Assembly: GCA_014526335.1 (NCBI GenBank)
Contig: JACTAT010000016.1
Coordinates: forward strand, 6,253,889 to 6,317,888
From: Chrysaora quinquecirrha
Lineage: Eukaryota; Cnidaria; Scyphozoa; Semaeostomeae; Pelagiidae
Length of the DNA stretch: 64,000 nt
Reading direction: 5' to 3'
Shown here: positions 53,261 through 64,000 of the stretch, piece by piece
Layout: every line of letters begins with the position of its first letter
How positions within the stretch are numbered: the stretch's first letter is position 1
Notes under the pieces: generated by a model
The model's input: the letters and a program-made list of their open reading frames with translations, nothing else
Told to the model about the DNA's origin: nothing
Database searches by the model: none
Made by a program: the position numbers and the translations under genes

Positions 53261-53749
53261 TGTCTGAAGATATTTTTCAAAATTAGATCAATAAGATTAA
53301 TATTCCTTTACAATACATAACAATTTCTTTTACTGTTTTGTCGCTATTAACTGTTATGTGAAGTTCAATAAGAAATCATAGGTGGCACATAACTCAATGA
53401 CTTAAAACAATTGAAGCATATCTGTATTCTGTTTGCAAGTTTTGAATTTTTTGTTATGTTGAGTATATAACTGATGTCATGTAATACTTTGTTTCTTTGT
53501 TCATTGTCAAAGATTCTTGCTTCCATTGAAGAAATAATTTTTTGGAGGTTACAGCTAGCTATTGCATAGATATTCCTAGTTCTTGTTATTTCTCACTTCT
53601 ATATTACTTAGTCACTCCTAGATAACTTTATAATATTGTTTAATCACATTGTATATGATATGATTATAAATGTAGCTATAACGTCACCTACAAGCATTTT
53701 ATGACAAACGATCAAGTCAGTCACTGATTGCCAAATGTTTTCAAATAAT
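53261..53749. other. AT-rich spacer, nothing recognised
   Basis: No gene or clear repeat seen between the HECT fragment and the end of the integrase-core gene. Confidence 0.4.
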
Positions 53750-55079
53750 TGAATAATGCTACAGCCTCTCGCCAATTTCTCGGTTGAGAAAAAGCCATTT
53801 CATTGCACACATATGAGAATATTCTTGATACTCTGCAGAGTTATTGTTATTGGCTCCTTCTTCTAACATTGGTGCAATCTCTGCAATCTTTTCTTCCGAC
53901 ACAGGTTGCGACTGGTTTTGCCCATCAGAGTTTCTGGAAGGAACAACCGTTCATCAGGTCTTCCAGGTGCTGTTTCATGTCTTGGGGCACGAATGTAATG
54001 TGTGTTCAAATGAAGAGTTACGAAATCATGATCAGCTTGAATTATTCTGTGAAAACAATACCATAAGCTCTCTCTGTTGATTGTTTTGCTCACATTGATT
54101 GAGCCATTGTCAATAAGGTCCTCGAAAAGTTAATCCACCAAAACATCCGACTGCGCCTAAAGAAGGACCAGAAACACTCTATCCTCTGGTTCCCAGTGGA
54201 AGGTCCACAGCTGTGAGCTCTTTCACCAGCAAGATCATCTTCGCCATCATCCCTGAAGAAACACTGAACTGTTGCCATTAATCCGTTCTCTAAGCCAGGT
54301 TCAGACCTTATAGGACTTATAGACAGGTCTCTATTGAAAATGCGAAAAAACCATTTATTCAAACGTCTGAAAACTGATTTGGGGTTTTGAGACATGCCGG
54401 AATCAAATTTCACTTGGGGCATGTTGAATTTTTGACAGGAACTGGTATTTTTTGATGACGTCACAAACAGCAAATTTTCTTCGATTTTTGTTCCCTGTGG
54501 CCACATTTATCACACAAAGTTGAGTAATATATACATTTTTGGACTGAGGGCAACGGGACCTTCCCATTGACATATAAATTGTAAATCGTTCATGAAACTT
54601 TAATTTTCGTGGATGACGTCATCAGACCTTGCAGACATAGTGCAAGGAACAAGTTAATCTCTCTCCAATGTGTTGAATCATGCAGAATCTTGGGAATTAA
54701 ACGATAAAGAATCAAACATTTAACTTGAACTGTCATAACTGCTGTCAGATACATCATCATCACCATAATCATCATCATAAATAGCCCATCATTAGATTCA
54801 TTTTCACTATCATCTTCATATTCTTCATTTGCTGAAATAACTTCCTGTTCTCATGATCTATCTTTCTTTTTTGGGGGTTGATAGCCATCCGAATCATTCT
54901 CATCATCTGAAGTTTCCATTGCATCTGGTATTTATAATAATACAAATTAAGCTCATTTTCAACAGTTTTGTCATTAAATTGTAGATTGCAAATTGTAAAT
55001 TCATTTATAGTATGCCTGCAACGTACAAAAAATTTTAAGGTAAGGAACAAAGACGCGACTTACCATTGACTTATTCATA

Positions 55080-58000
55080 AACTTCCAAATCTTTCATGTT
55101 TGGAGGACATTGGCTGCACGTATACCAGACTGGAAGGGTTGTTCAATCTTCCTCTTTCCATCCACACTCGGCAATTTCAGAGTATACTATTTGTTTTTCA
55201 AGGCGCTGACGCCATATAAAGCTTTGGAGCCAACTATTCTTCAAATGTTGTTATACACTGCCATCATCAGGAATGGTCCCCTCACTCGCCTTCAACTTTT
55301 GATTTCTATACACTCGAACGCGCGTCTCAGTCAAGTTCTCGTTTTTTAGTCCGGGATACATAATGGACCTGAAGAACTCTTTTGCTGCAACCATTTGCTC
55401 ATCTGTAAGTGTGCCACATCCAAATGTGGAAATCTGGTCAGTGCTGTCCACCTTGATCATCTTTTTCACGGTTTGATCTTCCTACTTGAAAAGGAAAGGA
55501 AACTGTATCACAACCTGTGATACTGTGGAAGGCTGGTAAAGCCTTGCATAAATCAGGGCCAAAGCCGTCACAAATTTTGCCAATGTCGACATAACTTTCC
55601 CTATCGATTTTCATTTGCCATTCATGTTGGCGCATCTCTGTGTAGACAAACACCATCAAAATCGGCACATCTGTATCAGTCGCTCTGATTACAACTGGTG
55701 AATTCGCTGTGCTTGCAACGTAGATTAGCCGAGTACCAGCTTCAATATGATTGCAGTCATCTAACTGGATGACGGCTGTGGTTGTCAACAACCATGACTT
55801 CTCATTTTCTGTTACGATGGTCGGACTTCTGAGCCAATTCCTGTTTTCTTTCATGAATTCTACCAAAAAGTGAATGAGCTCTGTCTTGTTCTCGGGATTG
55901 TGCAAAAATGTTTGCCATGCTTTTCCACTGGGTATGCTTTGCAGGCTGCTGGAAATGTAAACACTTTTTCCAAGTGAACCTCTTCCAACTGGGTCAGTTG
56001 TTTGACGTGACTTCTTGTATAGCAGTTTAAGATAATGCCAACTTTCGCAGGATGTGAATCCTTGCTTGGAGTGCAGAAGCCGATGAATGATTCAGCATAT
56101 TCTTTCCAAGTTTCCTTGTGGGGTAGAGATCTAACGGCAGCCATGCCATCTACCAACCACATTGCTCTAACGGCTGGTTCAGTACTCAAAGCATCTTATT
56201 CTTCAATTAGACGGTTTCATAGAGAAGCCTTCGAGCCTTGCCATAAGTCACCGTCAGGTGAAGATAGTGCCAATGGAACGATGGTAAGGGGAAACGAAAG
56301 TGCTTCTTCTGGAGAAGTGTCCTTACCTACCCTTGAGTCAAATGCATGTCGGTCCTCTTTAAGCAAACTAATAACTTTTAAAGCTTTCTTAGGCTTCTCC
56401 AAACCCGTTTCAATTTGGGATTTTTTAGACTGTGAAAGAAGCTGAGCTTTTTGTCATCTTGTGCTTTCAACCTTTCAAAAACAAATTCTGTGTACATTTC
56501 ATTTCCTAAAACAGTAGATGAGAGTAGTCCGTCAACTGTCGCTGGATCAATTTCCATCCCTGTTTTGAAATTTCTAGCAGCACCAACGAGAAAAGGGTCA
56601 AAGTAGTTGTTGAGCTGTCCAACAAGACTATTAATCATTTCTTCGTGCTTCTTTTTTGCTCTCTTTCTCGTTTCCTTGTGACTTGCAGTTGAAATGACAC
56701 TGAGTCTTTCTTTTAATTTTAATCTTAAATCTGCTACGATATGACTTGTCTTCAAGAAGGTATCCACTGTTTTAACATTTGTACTGAAGCCTGTTTGCAT
56801 CGGTCCACCCCTAACTTTGACCTCTCTGTTAATAGTAGTTTCTGTGATAAGGTCATAATGAATTGTAGAGAAGGGCTCATCAGACAATGATCTTCCAAAT
56901 CCATTCTTGACAAGATCATCCCAAACCATTCTTTCTGTTGCCGTTGATATGTCAAGTAACGCGAGTAGTTTGGGTGGCCAAAGGCAAAGCATTTTGGAAT
57001 CAAAGCTCACTCTGCAGGAAGGTATCGCTCAATTAAATGTTCCATCATCGAGCTAACAAAACAGAGCATAGCAGACACATCACACATATACGCGACTATA
57101 ATCTTTGATTGGGTTCCAGTGGCGTGTAGCAGATTTTCTAGAAGGATTCCAAACTCTGGTTGTTGTATGACGGCTGCTAGGGTTTCCGACGATGGCTTTA
57201 TCCTCAAGTCTGCAATGCTTTGCTTCAACTCGGTTGTCATGTCGTTCAAAATAGAAAGCTTCAAGATCATCTACCGAAGCAGTACCTCAAATGATTGCTT
57301 GTGCAATCAAATCCCCCGATGAAAATGGCGGCCTTCCATTGCTTGGGCAGCAGAGCCTTCTGCGATTACTTCTGAATCGATCCATCAACTGTTTAAGCCC
57401 AGGCATCCATATTTCTTCCCCAAAATCTTTAGGTTCACTAAGGTTGTGTGACAGCCTCCCATTAGTGTTATGATCTTATCATATCTGCCTTCGTGCATCC
57501 AGGAAATGATTAGCGTCTTGGAGTTTATTGCCTCAACTGCGTGTACAAATATGTGATTGATACTCAGATCATCAACCATGTGCAATATAGCATCCATGTA
57601 CCACATAATTACATTGTAACTTGGAGGTAATGGAACGACTGGCAAATACTCCAGCTTGTTTTTACACTGGTGACTTGCTTCATAAAATTTGCCCACGAAC
57701 CAATGGGCTCTATTTCTCCAACATCAACATCACTGTCGACATCTGCTAAGCAGTCAAGCCTAATTGCGCTTACAATAACCCAAGCTGCATCCTTTTCAAA
57801 AGCCTCCTTGATCAATGGTGAGTCTTTCGTCTCATCTTTAAATCCTGGGAATGAGGGTGGTTCTTTGCGATTTCGTGGTATCTTAAAAGATCCATAGTCA
57901 GGCACCTCTTCATCGATTATTTCTGTCTCATCAGAGGTCGTTGCATTGACAATTCCTGTTGATTGAACATTGGTAGCTGAGACTTGGAAAACCGTTCCCG

Positions 58001-61000
58001 TCGTGTGATGAGTTGTGCTTGAACAAGTTAACGTTTGCTGCCTGCCATCGGAATTGTCGAATGTGACATGAACCGTTTTCCCCAGGAAAAACCAAGGAGA
58101 TAGCATGTGTTTGTGCTGTATTTTGATAAAATTTCCCCAAGTATTGTTTAGCAGCCTAATGTCACTGTACGAAATGCCAAGACCAGCATGGTGAAGAGGC
58201 GTGTTGCTTCTTTGCTGCCTGTCAGTCTATGAACTGTCAAGCTCAAGGCAATGTTTAGCGGGGCTGCTCGGTCATGATTTGCCATTACCTCCCAACTTTG
58301 GGATATCGCAGCTATCTTCTGCACATACGATTTGCCAACAATGACTAAAGCAAATTCATTTCTTGGGGAATTTGGACTTACAGACCAGGCTATTGCATTA
58401 AAAATACAGGGAAGTGGGGTAAGGTTCTCTAATGATTTTGACAATTGATCTGGTGTTGGTGGCCAGTTGAATCGCTGTTTGCTTTCTAGCTTACGCCGAA
58501 CGAGTAGAGGAAAGGCTCTTGTGAGACCATCCTCTCTAAGGCCGTGTCCCTTTAACGCTGCACTGACATAAGTAACTGAGCCAAGTTCAGAGGAGGAAGC
58601 AACAAGTTTTCTTGCAACTGTCGAAAATGAAATCAATTCCTGGAAAATATCCTTTAAATGCACTTTAAGATAAATCGTAAACCTTATTGGTGGTGTTTGA
58701 AGACCAGAATCCTGACTTATCTCTTCTAAATCTTTGAGTAGCTCTATCATGAGGCAAGACTCCTTTTCCTCAATCACTTTACGCTTGAACATATCGTCAA
58801 AACTCTCAAGAACTCTTTGTTTTACCTTTTCTGTCTCGTCGTCTTTTTGTGGCTCTTTGCTTACGTAAGTGAAAGCAGCAAAGCATACCTTATGATAAAA
58901 TACGTCAGCTGCAAATACGTCGTGTGATGTTCTATTGAGAAAGATGTCCAGTCGCTTGGCAGCTTCGTGATATCTATCACCTTCGTCAGAAATTTTCTTC
59001 TCCATTTGCTCGGTTAGCTTCTTTGCCGAGCTTAGTTGACAGCAACGTTCAAGCCCCCCCATCGTTGTATGGCTTCTCATCGCCCTCACCTTTTTTGTTG
59101 CAAATGAAACATACCCTTTTTGCCTCTTTTTGGCGCAAGATCCTTTTCCTTGCCTCAAGATCAGGGGGGTGCGAAGCGGGGAAGTGCATGCGTACTTTAA
59201 TGCCTTTTTTGAAGAAGGTCATGGCCGAATTTCGCTGAATTCGCGATGCCTTTTCACAAGGTACGTTTTTTTCAATTTTTCCAAAAATATTCCCTCCGAT
59301 GACTTTTTTAAATTCTTGTTACCTTCTTCCAACATTATATTGAATTGGTTTATTTTTTACTATTCTCTTTTTGCGAGAAAGTGAAGTTTTATCTTTCCGC
59401 TTTTAGGCCTATTTTTGACTGTTGATAAAATCTCTAAATTGGAAGACAGCGTATTACTTTAATTTTGGGGATCAAATTCTGTTTAAAGTCAAAAAAGGCT
59501 AAACAGACATCGATCTTTTAGAATCTTTCTATGGTCCTCAAAGGTCCCCACGGTTAACAGTCGAAACAGCCTTCTGAAGAAAAGTTGTTTCGCGGCATTT
59601 AGCGCGCCATTTTTAATCACCCGTTCCTTCTTGGTGGTTAAAACTTCATGGAGTTTATAGATCCTTGTTATTTTTTACACTTTGTATCATCTGGCACTAC
59701 CTTTCAGGCAAAAAGAAATACTTTTTATATTATACAACAGCTTTTTGTTTGAAAATAAATAGAAGTTGATAGGATTTTTTTGTTTTCTTCCTCAAACAAT
59801 CTGTTTTGATGCAATGATACGAGTTTTTAAACATTGCATGAGTGTTGTATTGATATATGTACTGATTTATTTGTATTAACAAAAATTTTAGGGTCTCATG
59901 GCAATCTCCTGGTGAAATACAATGGCCTTTATACTGTGATGCAGCAAAATTTTGCAGGCATTGCATTGAGGCTGTTTAGCTGTCTATGAATTATTCCATA
60001 TTTACACTCATGCTCAAAACAACTTTGAAAATGCAGAGAGAAATTGATAAAAAAGAAGCTACACAAGACAACAGCATAACTTGCACTGTATGCAGTCTAG
60101 TCTCAAGCAGAACAGGTTCCTCTCAATGACCAACTTGAAACTGGAAACTCACCAGAGGCCATAAGTTTCAAGGTAGATGAGGTTTTAGTGCAGAAAGAAG
60201 CTACACAAAAGTGCATTCCAGTTGAATACAATATGCAAAAGAGCAAGGTTCCTCTAAAGTTAACCACCTGGAAACCTGTTATTGGACATGTTGCTCTAAA
60301 AAGACAGATGGCTACTTAAATGCATGAGGAATCTAACAATCACCTACTTTTGCAAAGTATAAGCTTTTGCAAGCAAGGGCTCAAAAAGTCATTGCACCAA
60401 GGCTTTGAGATAAACAGAGGAAGAGCAGACCTTCATAGACCAATTTTTTTACAAGAAACCAACTATAAGAAAATAATTTTGCATTTGTCTTAAAATAAGA
60501 AGTTAAGAAAAACTAAAAAACTATTTTTGTGTTTAAATTGAGCATTCTATTTCACTGGTCATTTGTGTAATGTTTACATAAAAATTATTCCCGTAAACAT
60601 CACCCTACTAAAATTCGATTCTGGAAATGTCCATATTTTGACTGCTAGAACATGATACTTCACATTAAACACTTATTTCAGGAAATTTTAGAATTTTTTA
60701 TTTTTAAGTTAAGAAACTTTGCAAGAAACTTCTACTATTGGTACCAGTACAAATTGTGCTCAAAGTTAAAAATCCCTACTATATGGCTCAGAGCATAGTT
60801 TCTTATGAAAAATAAATGAGTGCAGTCACTCAGTCTTAAGTCTGCTGTATGTCTTGTGTACAGACATACAACACCGAATGAATTCATCATAAACTTAGTA
60901 GATGGGACAATCAAACGGTCGAGTTTTACAATAAAATGTTAATGATTAAGCCGTTTTTTCCATCAAAATAACCCAATTTCTATTAGTTTTCAGGCAGTCC

Positions 61001-61683
61001 AACATCCAAACCATCCAGCTTGACCATAACGCTGCACTAACCAATTATTCAAAATGTTTTAAAAAAACCTGGGTAACTTTTACATATTCAGTTAACAGGT
61101 GTAAAATCCATTTAAAGGTAAAAAATACTCTACAAATTTAATATGTCTCTTGCGATTGCAGAGAATTCTCGAGATTGTGACATAGCAATTAGGCCAGTAG
61201 ATCCTTCCGTCAGCACAGCAAAATAAAACTGCAGCCGAATAGCCGCTTTTTTGCTCGCTCCACTGCGCATGCTTCAAGCCGCTTCATACCCCCCTGCCTC
61301 AAGATCATTTATTTCATTTGACTTTTCGGTGTCTGTTTCATCCGTTTCACTTTGGATTTCTGTGATTGCTCTTGTTTACTTCTCAGTCTGTTCCTAAACG
61401 TAATGCCACAAGATTTATGGATTGAGAGAGGTTCTTTAAATTCAGCTGGCAGTCTTATTACGACTTCTCGGAATAATCTGTATGGACTTTCCATGCAAAC
61501 TCTTTCATCCAGTTGGGACCAAAGTTCGGCATTATTTCTGATGCCCTGAAACCCTACCAAGTCAACTAGCTTCGTGTCTTTTTTCTCTAGGGTGCAATCG
61601 GAAAGAATGCATCTGCCTTCACATTTTTTGGTCAAAAACGGGCTTGAGGAAATCATTTTTGTGCTGCGAATGTGACAAAACAC
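55080..61683 (-). pseudogene. Academ-like transposase gene with nuclease-type GCDT motif, decayed
   Basis: First exon 61683-61309: Cys/His cluster (CILSDC...LDERVCME...IHKSCGITFRNR). After the 2.1-kb insertion, 59158-58148: DVFYHKVCFAAF and a long helical region. Further pieces lie in changing frames to about 56378 (MYTEFVFERLK) and 55860. At 55905-55438, ATDTDVPILM and HSITGCDTVSF resemble the acidic sites of PIN/XPG-like nucleases, as reported for Academ. The C-terminus, about 55350-55080, has the LPVW...CPP ending of these proteins. At least six frame changes make it non-functional unless introns account for some. The superfamily name is moderately certain; the gene family (TGCDT proteins) is clear to me. 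Confidence 0.55.
59164..61294. mobile_element. 2.1-kb TIR element with 13-bp target duplication
   Basis: Ends GGGGGGTGCGAAGCGG and, in complement, GGGGGGTATGAAGCGG, extending imperfectly over about 30 bp to a gcatgcg motif. TGCCTCAAGATCA stands on both sides (59151-59163 and 61295-61307). No coding frame of note. It interrupts the transposase gene, and removing it would bring the two exon parts together. Confidence 0.75.
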
Positions 61684-62973
61684 AACTTAATTAATTGTTT
61701 TCCAACCTATGTATCATGTTTAATTACAGTATAGACGTCAATGACTCTTCCTTACAACGAAAATAATAATATAAGTTAGCTAGTCAGGAGTTGGAATTAA
61801 CTAGTCTCAATTGAACTATTTTTTAATTCAAGGGATAATACATGCTCAATATACAATTGTCGTCTCTGTTATGTAACAGTTTCAGAAAATTTGATAACGA
61901 TTTAGGCCATTTTTGAAAATTAATGGAAAGGGCTCTCTCTAGATTTCTTGTATCGTCAGAGCAGGTTGCCAACTTGAGCAAAATAGATCTGCCATCTAAA
62001 TAAACATGCCTGCTGCATATAACAAGTTGTCACATGCCGCTTAATCAACTTAAATTACAACTTACCGCCATCAAACAGTACGTTTATTCATTCACAGGCG
62101 TATTTCACAGGAAAGCGAGTTGAAGTAAAAAACATCAGTGTAATTAGAGCTTTCTTCAAAAGTGAAGTTTGATAACGTCATGAACGAAAGTTAAAATTTC
62201 ATCAAAAAATCAAAATTTATATATCGTTCGAATGGTCTCCTTGCCCTCTGTCCAAAAATGTATATATTACTTGACTTTGAGTGATAAATTTGGACAAAGG
62301 GAACGAAAATCGAAAAATTGGTCGTTTGTGACGTCATCAAAAAATACCACTTCCTGTCAAAAATTCAACATGCCCGAAGTGAAATTTGATTCCATCATGT
62401 CTCAAAACCCCAAATCAGTTGTCAGAAGTTTGGGTTTTTTCGCATTTTTCAATGGAGACCTCTCTATTAATAGCCTGGGACATCCACCAAGCTCCTTGAC
62501 GCAATCATAAAAGTACTTCCCAACAACGCGTGGATTGTTGTTTGATCTTCTTACCACAAGCCATAGAATACGTCGGCCGTATCCGATCACTGCTCCGTGA
62601 ATGGCTTCAATTTATCATATCCGTCAGCATGCCAGCATTCATTTGCCCAGAGGATGTATAACGTCTTATTTTCAAGCGCCTGGGTCTCTTTTCCTCTGCT
62701 CCTTCTGGATCTAATTCCTTTAAAACATCTTGAACTATTCTTCTCGGTACTGCCAGACCATACTTAAAACGTAGCGTATGCCAAACACTACTATAACCTG
62801 CTACACAACTTGGACCATCTAGTTAACTTCTAATAATTTCTCTGAGCTCAGCATCATTCACATTTCTTGTCCCTTTGCGCTTCAGACCATACATTTTCAA
62901 GCTTCTTTTAAACGTTGACAACGACATCTCAATATCATTATTCTTTGACAGAAAGCAAATGATAGTTTCATAG

Positions 62974-63390
62974 CAACCTCGTCCCCAGGCCCCAAATCGA
63001 ATTTCCTCGAATCTCAACCGTCAAATCGATTTGGGCCCTGGTACCGGCCACAAAAATCTGCCAAAAAACTGGCAAATTTGGCCTAGGCATCAAAACATGA
63101 TGAAGATTCTGAAAGCAGATGTTCTTAGAAAGGAAACGCAAAGAATTTCATTGATAATTGTCAGGCAAGATACAATATTTCATGTAACATCATTTTTTTT
63201 TTTATTTATAGATGTTTTTCTCATAGTTTTCGTCTTTACTTGGTGTGAAATTTGAAGAAACTGTGACGTCACTTAAAATTTCAATTGTTTAAAAAGCCAA
63301 TCAAATTGCGAATAGACAAGGCCGATACCAGGGTCGAATATGGACATTGGAGTTTCACGTAGAGGCCTATTCGCCCTGGGGACGAGGTTG
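62974..63390. mobile_element. Mutator-like MITE, 417 bp, 10-bp target duplication
   Basis: Ends CAACCTCGTCCCCAGG and complement; AGTTTCATAG is duplicated exactly at 62964-62973 and 63391-63400. It lies in the integrase-core gene and is non-coding. Confidence 0.85.
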
Positions 63391-63639
63391 AGTTTCATAG
63401 TCAAAGCCTGAATAGAAGTACCTGGTTATTATATGCTGAATATTTCTATTTGGATCAGCTTGTTCTACCCTTGATACCATTCCACAGTTTGGGCAACATC
63501 TGTAGGAAGGAAGCAGCTCAAATTGGCAGGATTCTCAGGACATTCTTTGCCCTCTTCGCCTACTACATGTCACAGAAGCACAAAACATGAGCTAGGCCTG
63601 TAGCACTTTCCAATATGCATCGTCGCACATGTAAAACTT

Positions 63640-63880
63640 TACTTTGAAATATGTACCATCGAATTTTGAAATGTGTATTCGGGTCTTGAAACCACTATTT
63701 TGAAATCTGTAGTGCAATTTTGAAATGAGTAGTGATATTTTGAAATTTGTAGTGATATTTTGAAATGTGTAGCGAGATTTTGAAATGTGTAGTGAAATTT
63801 TGAAATGTGTAGCGAGATTTTGAAATGTGTAGTGAGATTATGAAATGTGTAGTGAGATTTTGAAATGTGTAGTGACACTT
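63640..63880. repeat. Right subterminal minisatellite (attttgaaatgtgtagtg)
   Basis: Reverse complement of the unit at 46131-47150, about 12 copies, leading directly into the right terminus of the 17.8-kb element. Confidence 0.85.
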
Positions 63881-63900
63881 GTTGGCCACCGTATAATGGT

Positions 63901-64000
63901 GATTATGATGATCATCATCATACAGGGTTGTTGTGAAAAGGCTGTTGTTGCTGTCATGAAGATTGTTTGCACTGGGTTTAATCAATGTCCTAACAAAAGT
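63901..64000. other. Right flank, no feature
   Basis: A gat/cat-rich stretch (gatgatcatcatcat) and nothing else to the window end. Confidence 0.4.

Larger units (their letters stand above)
54320..62470. mobile_element. 8.15-kb DNA transposon, Academ-like
   Basis: Long inverted repeats: about 54320-54600 against about 62170-62470 (ttatagacaggtctc..attgaaaaatgcgaaa). It cuts the integrase-core gene at a conserved spot, which gives the borders to within a few bases. A target duplication of only about 3 bp (TA-rich) is possible, in line with Academ. The transposase-like gene runs on the minus strand. Confidence 0.7.
53750..63560 (-). pseudogene. Integrase-core (rve) gene split by two insertions
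   Basis: On the minus strand, from about 63560: a zinc-ribbon-like CRCCPNCG, then IITRYFYSGFDYET, an interruption by the MITE at 62974-63390, then IICFLSKNND and MSLSTFKRSLKMYGL (HTH). Next come the start of the catalytic core (CWHADGYDKLKPF, YGRRILWL) and GGCPRLL at about 62475. The core resumes after the Academ-like insertion at 54319 with LENGLMATVQCFF and NQRIECFWSFFRR, then LNTHYIRAPRHE and GRPDERLFLPE to about 53750. This order matches a common invertebrate family of rve proteins. Frame changes (for example near 62600) show decay. Confidence 0.7.
46115..63892. mobile_element. 17.8-kb TIR-bounded composite element, possibly KDZ-type
   Basis: Left end ACGGTGGCCCACAAG, right end its complement with one mismatch, each followed inwards by minisatellite arrays of the same unit in opposite orientation. 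Flanks are ATAATGTT (46107-46114) and ATAATGGT (63893-63900), an 8-bp duplication with one mismatch. Inside are CxC exons of KDZ-like style, a HECT gene and an integrase-core gene. Eight-bp duplications suit KDZ/Zisupton and hAT elements. Whether all inner genes are original cargo or later arrivals is open. Confidence 0.6.

Noticed and set aside
54590..55050. Separate Met-rich genes on the minus strand
   Set aside because: They are other-frame readings of the acidic tail region of the Academ-like gene and its TIR.

Overview
The window is AT-rich, intron-containing eukaryotic DNA built almost entirely from transposable elements. The families seen (Polinton/Maverick, DIRS-like RT, KDZ-like CxC protein, HECT genes, integrase-core genes, an Academ-like transposase) are typical of aquatic invertebrate animals such as cnidarians, sponges or molluscs. 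I cannot name the species, and I see no clear single-copy host gene, rRNA, tRNA or CRISPR array.

Layout. (1) 1-1629, 22658-23340 and about 32660-33815 are pieces of one ancestral segment (copy A). Its paralogue (copy B) lies at about 36764-45395, so the window holds a tandem segmental duplication. Copy B serves as an empty-site reference for insertions in copy A. (2) 1630-22651 is a 21-kb Polinton with an exact 6-bp target duplication (TTGGCC). It has about 4.5-kb inverted arms, each with a decayed protein-primed DNA polymerase gene. Between the arms lies a virus-like gene block on the + strand: two basic proteins, an unknown 334-aa protein, a packaging ATPase (split by a 2.7-kb DIRS-like element), a 56-aa basic protein, a chromodomain integrase, two penton-like minor capsid proteins, a 95-aa unknown, a basic repeat protein, the major capsid protein and an adenain-like protease. 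(3) 23341-32264 is an 8.9-kb giant foldback built from Polinton termini. Both arms carry the same C2H2 zinc-finger gene in mirror image, around about 5.5 kb of a 10-bp satellite that switches strand near 28370. (4) 34080-36760 and copy B hold small TIR elements and LINE scraps. (5) 46115-63892 is a 17.8-kb block bounded by inverted repeats, subterminal minisatellites and an 8-bp near-perfect target duplication. It contains KDZ-like CxC exons, a HECT E3-like gene and an integrase-core gene. The last is split by an 8.15-kb Academ-like transposon, which is itself split by a 2.1-kb element.

How the parts fit. The capsid, ATPase, protease, integrase and polymerase genes would together make a virus-like transposon, but several are broken. 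The polymerase in both arms appears to lack Pol motif A, so this copy looks unable to replicate itself. Most striking are long perfect-register nGAAn/nTTCn arrays (heat-shock-element grammar) and CRE-like TGACGTCA palindromes in the Polinton arms. They sit directly upstream of a promoter module that recurs before the polymerase, before the 334-aa gene and in the foldback derivative. The window therefore suggests a stress-responsive Polinton family with a satellite-bearing, zinc-finger-carrying foldback relative.
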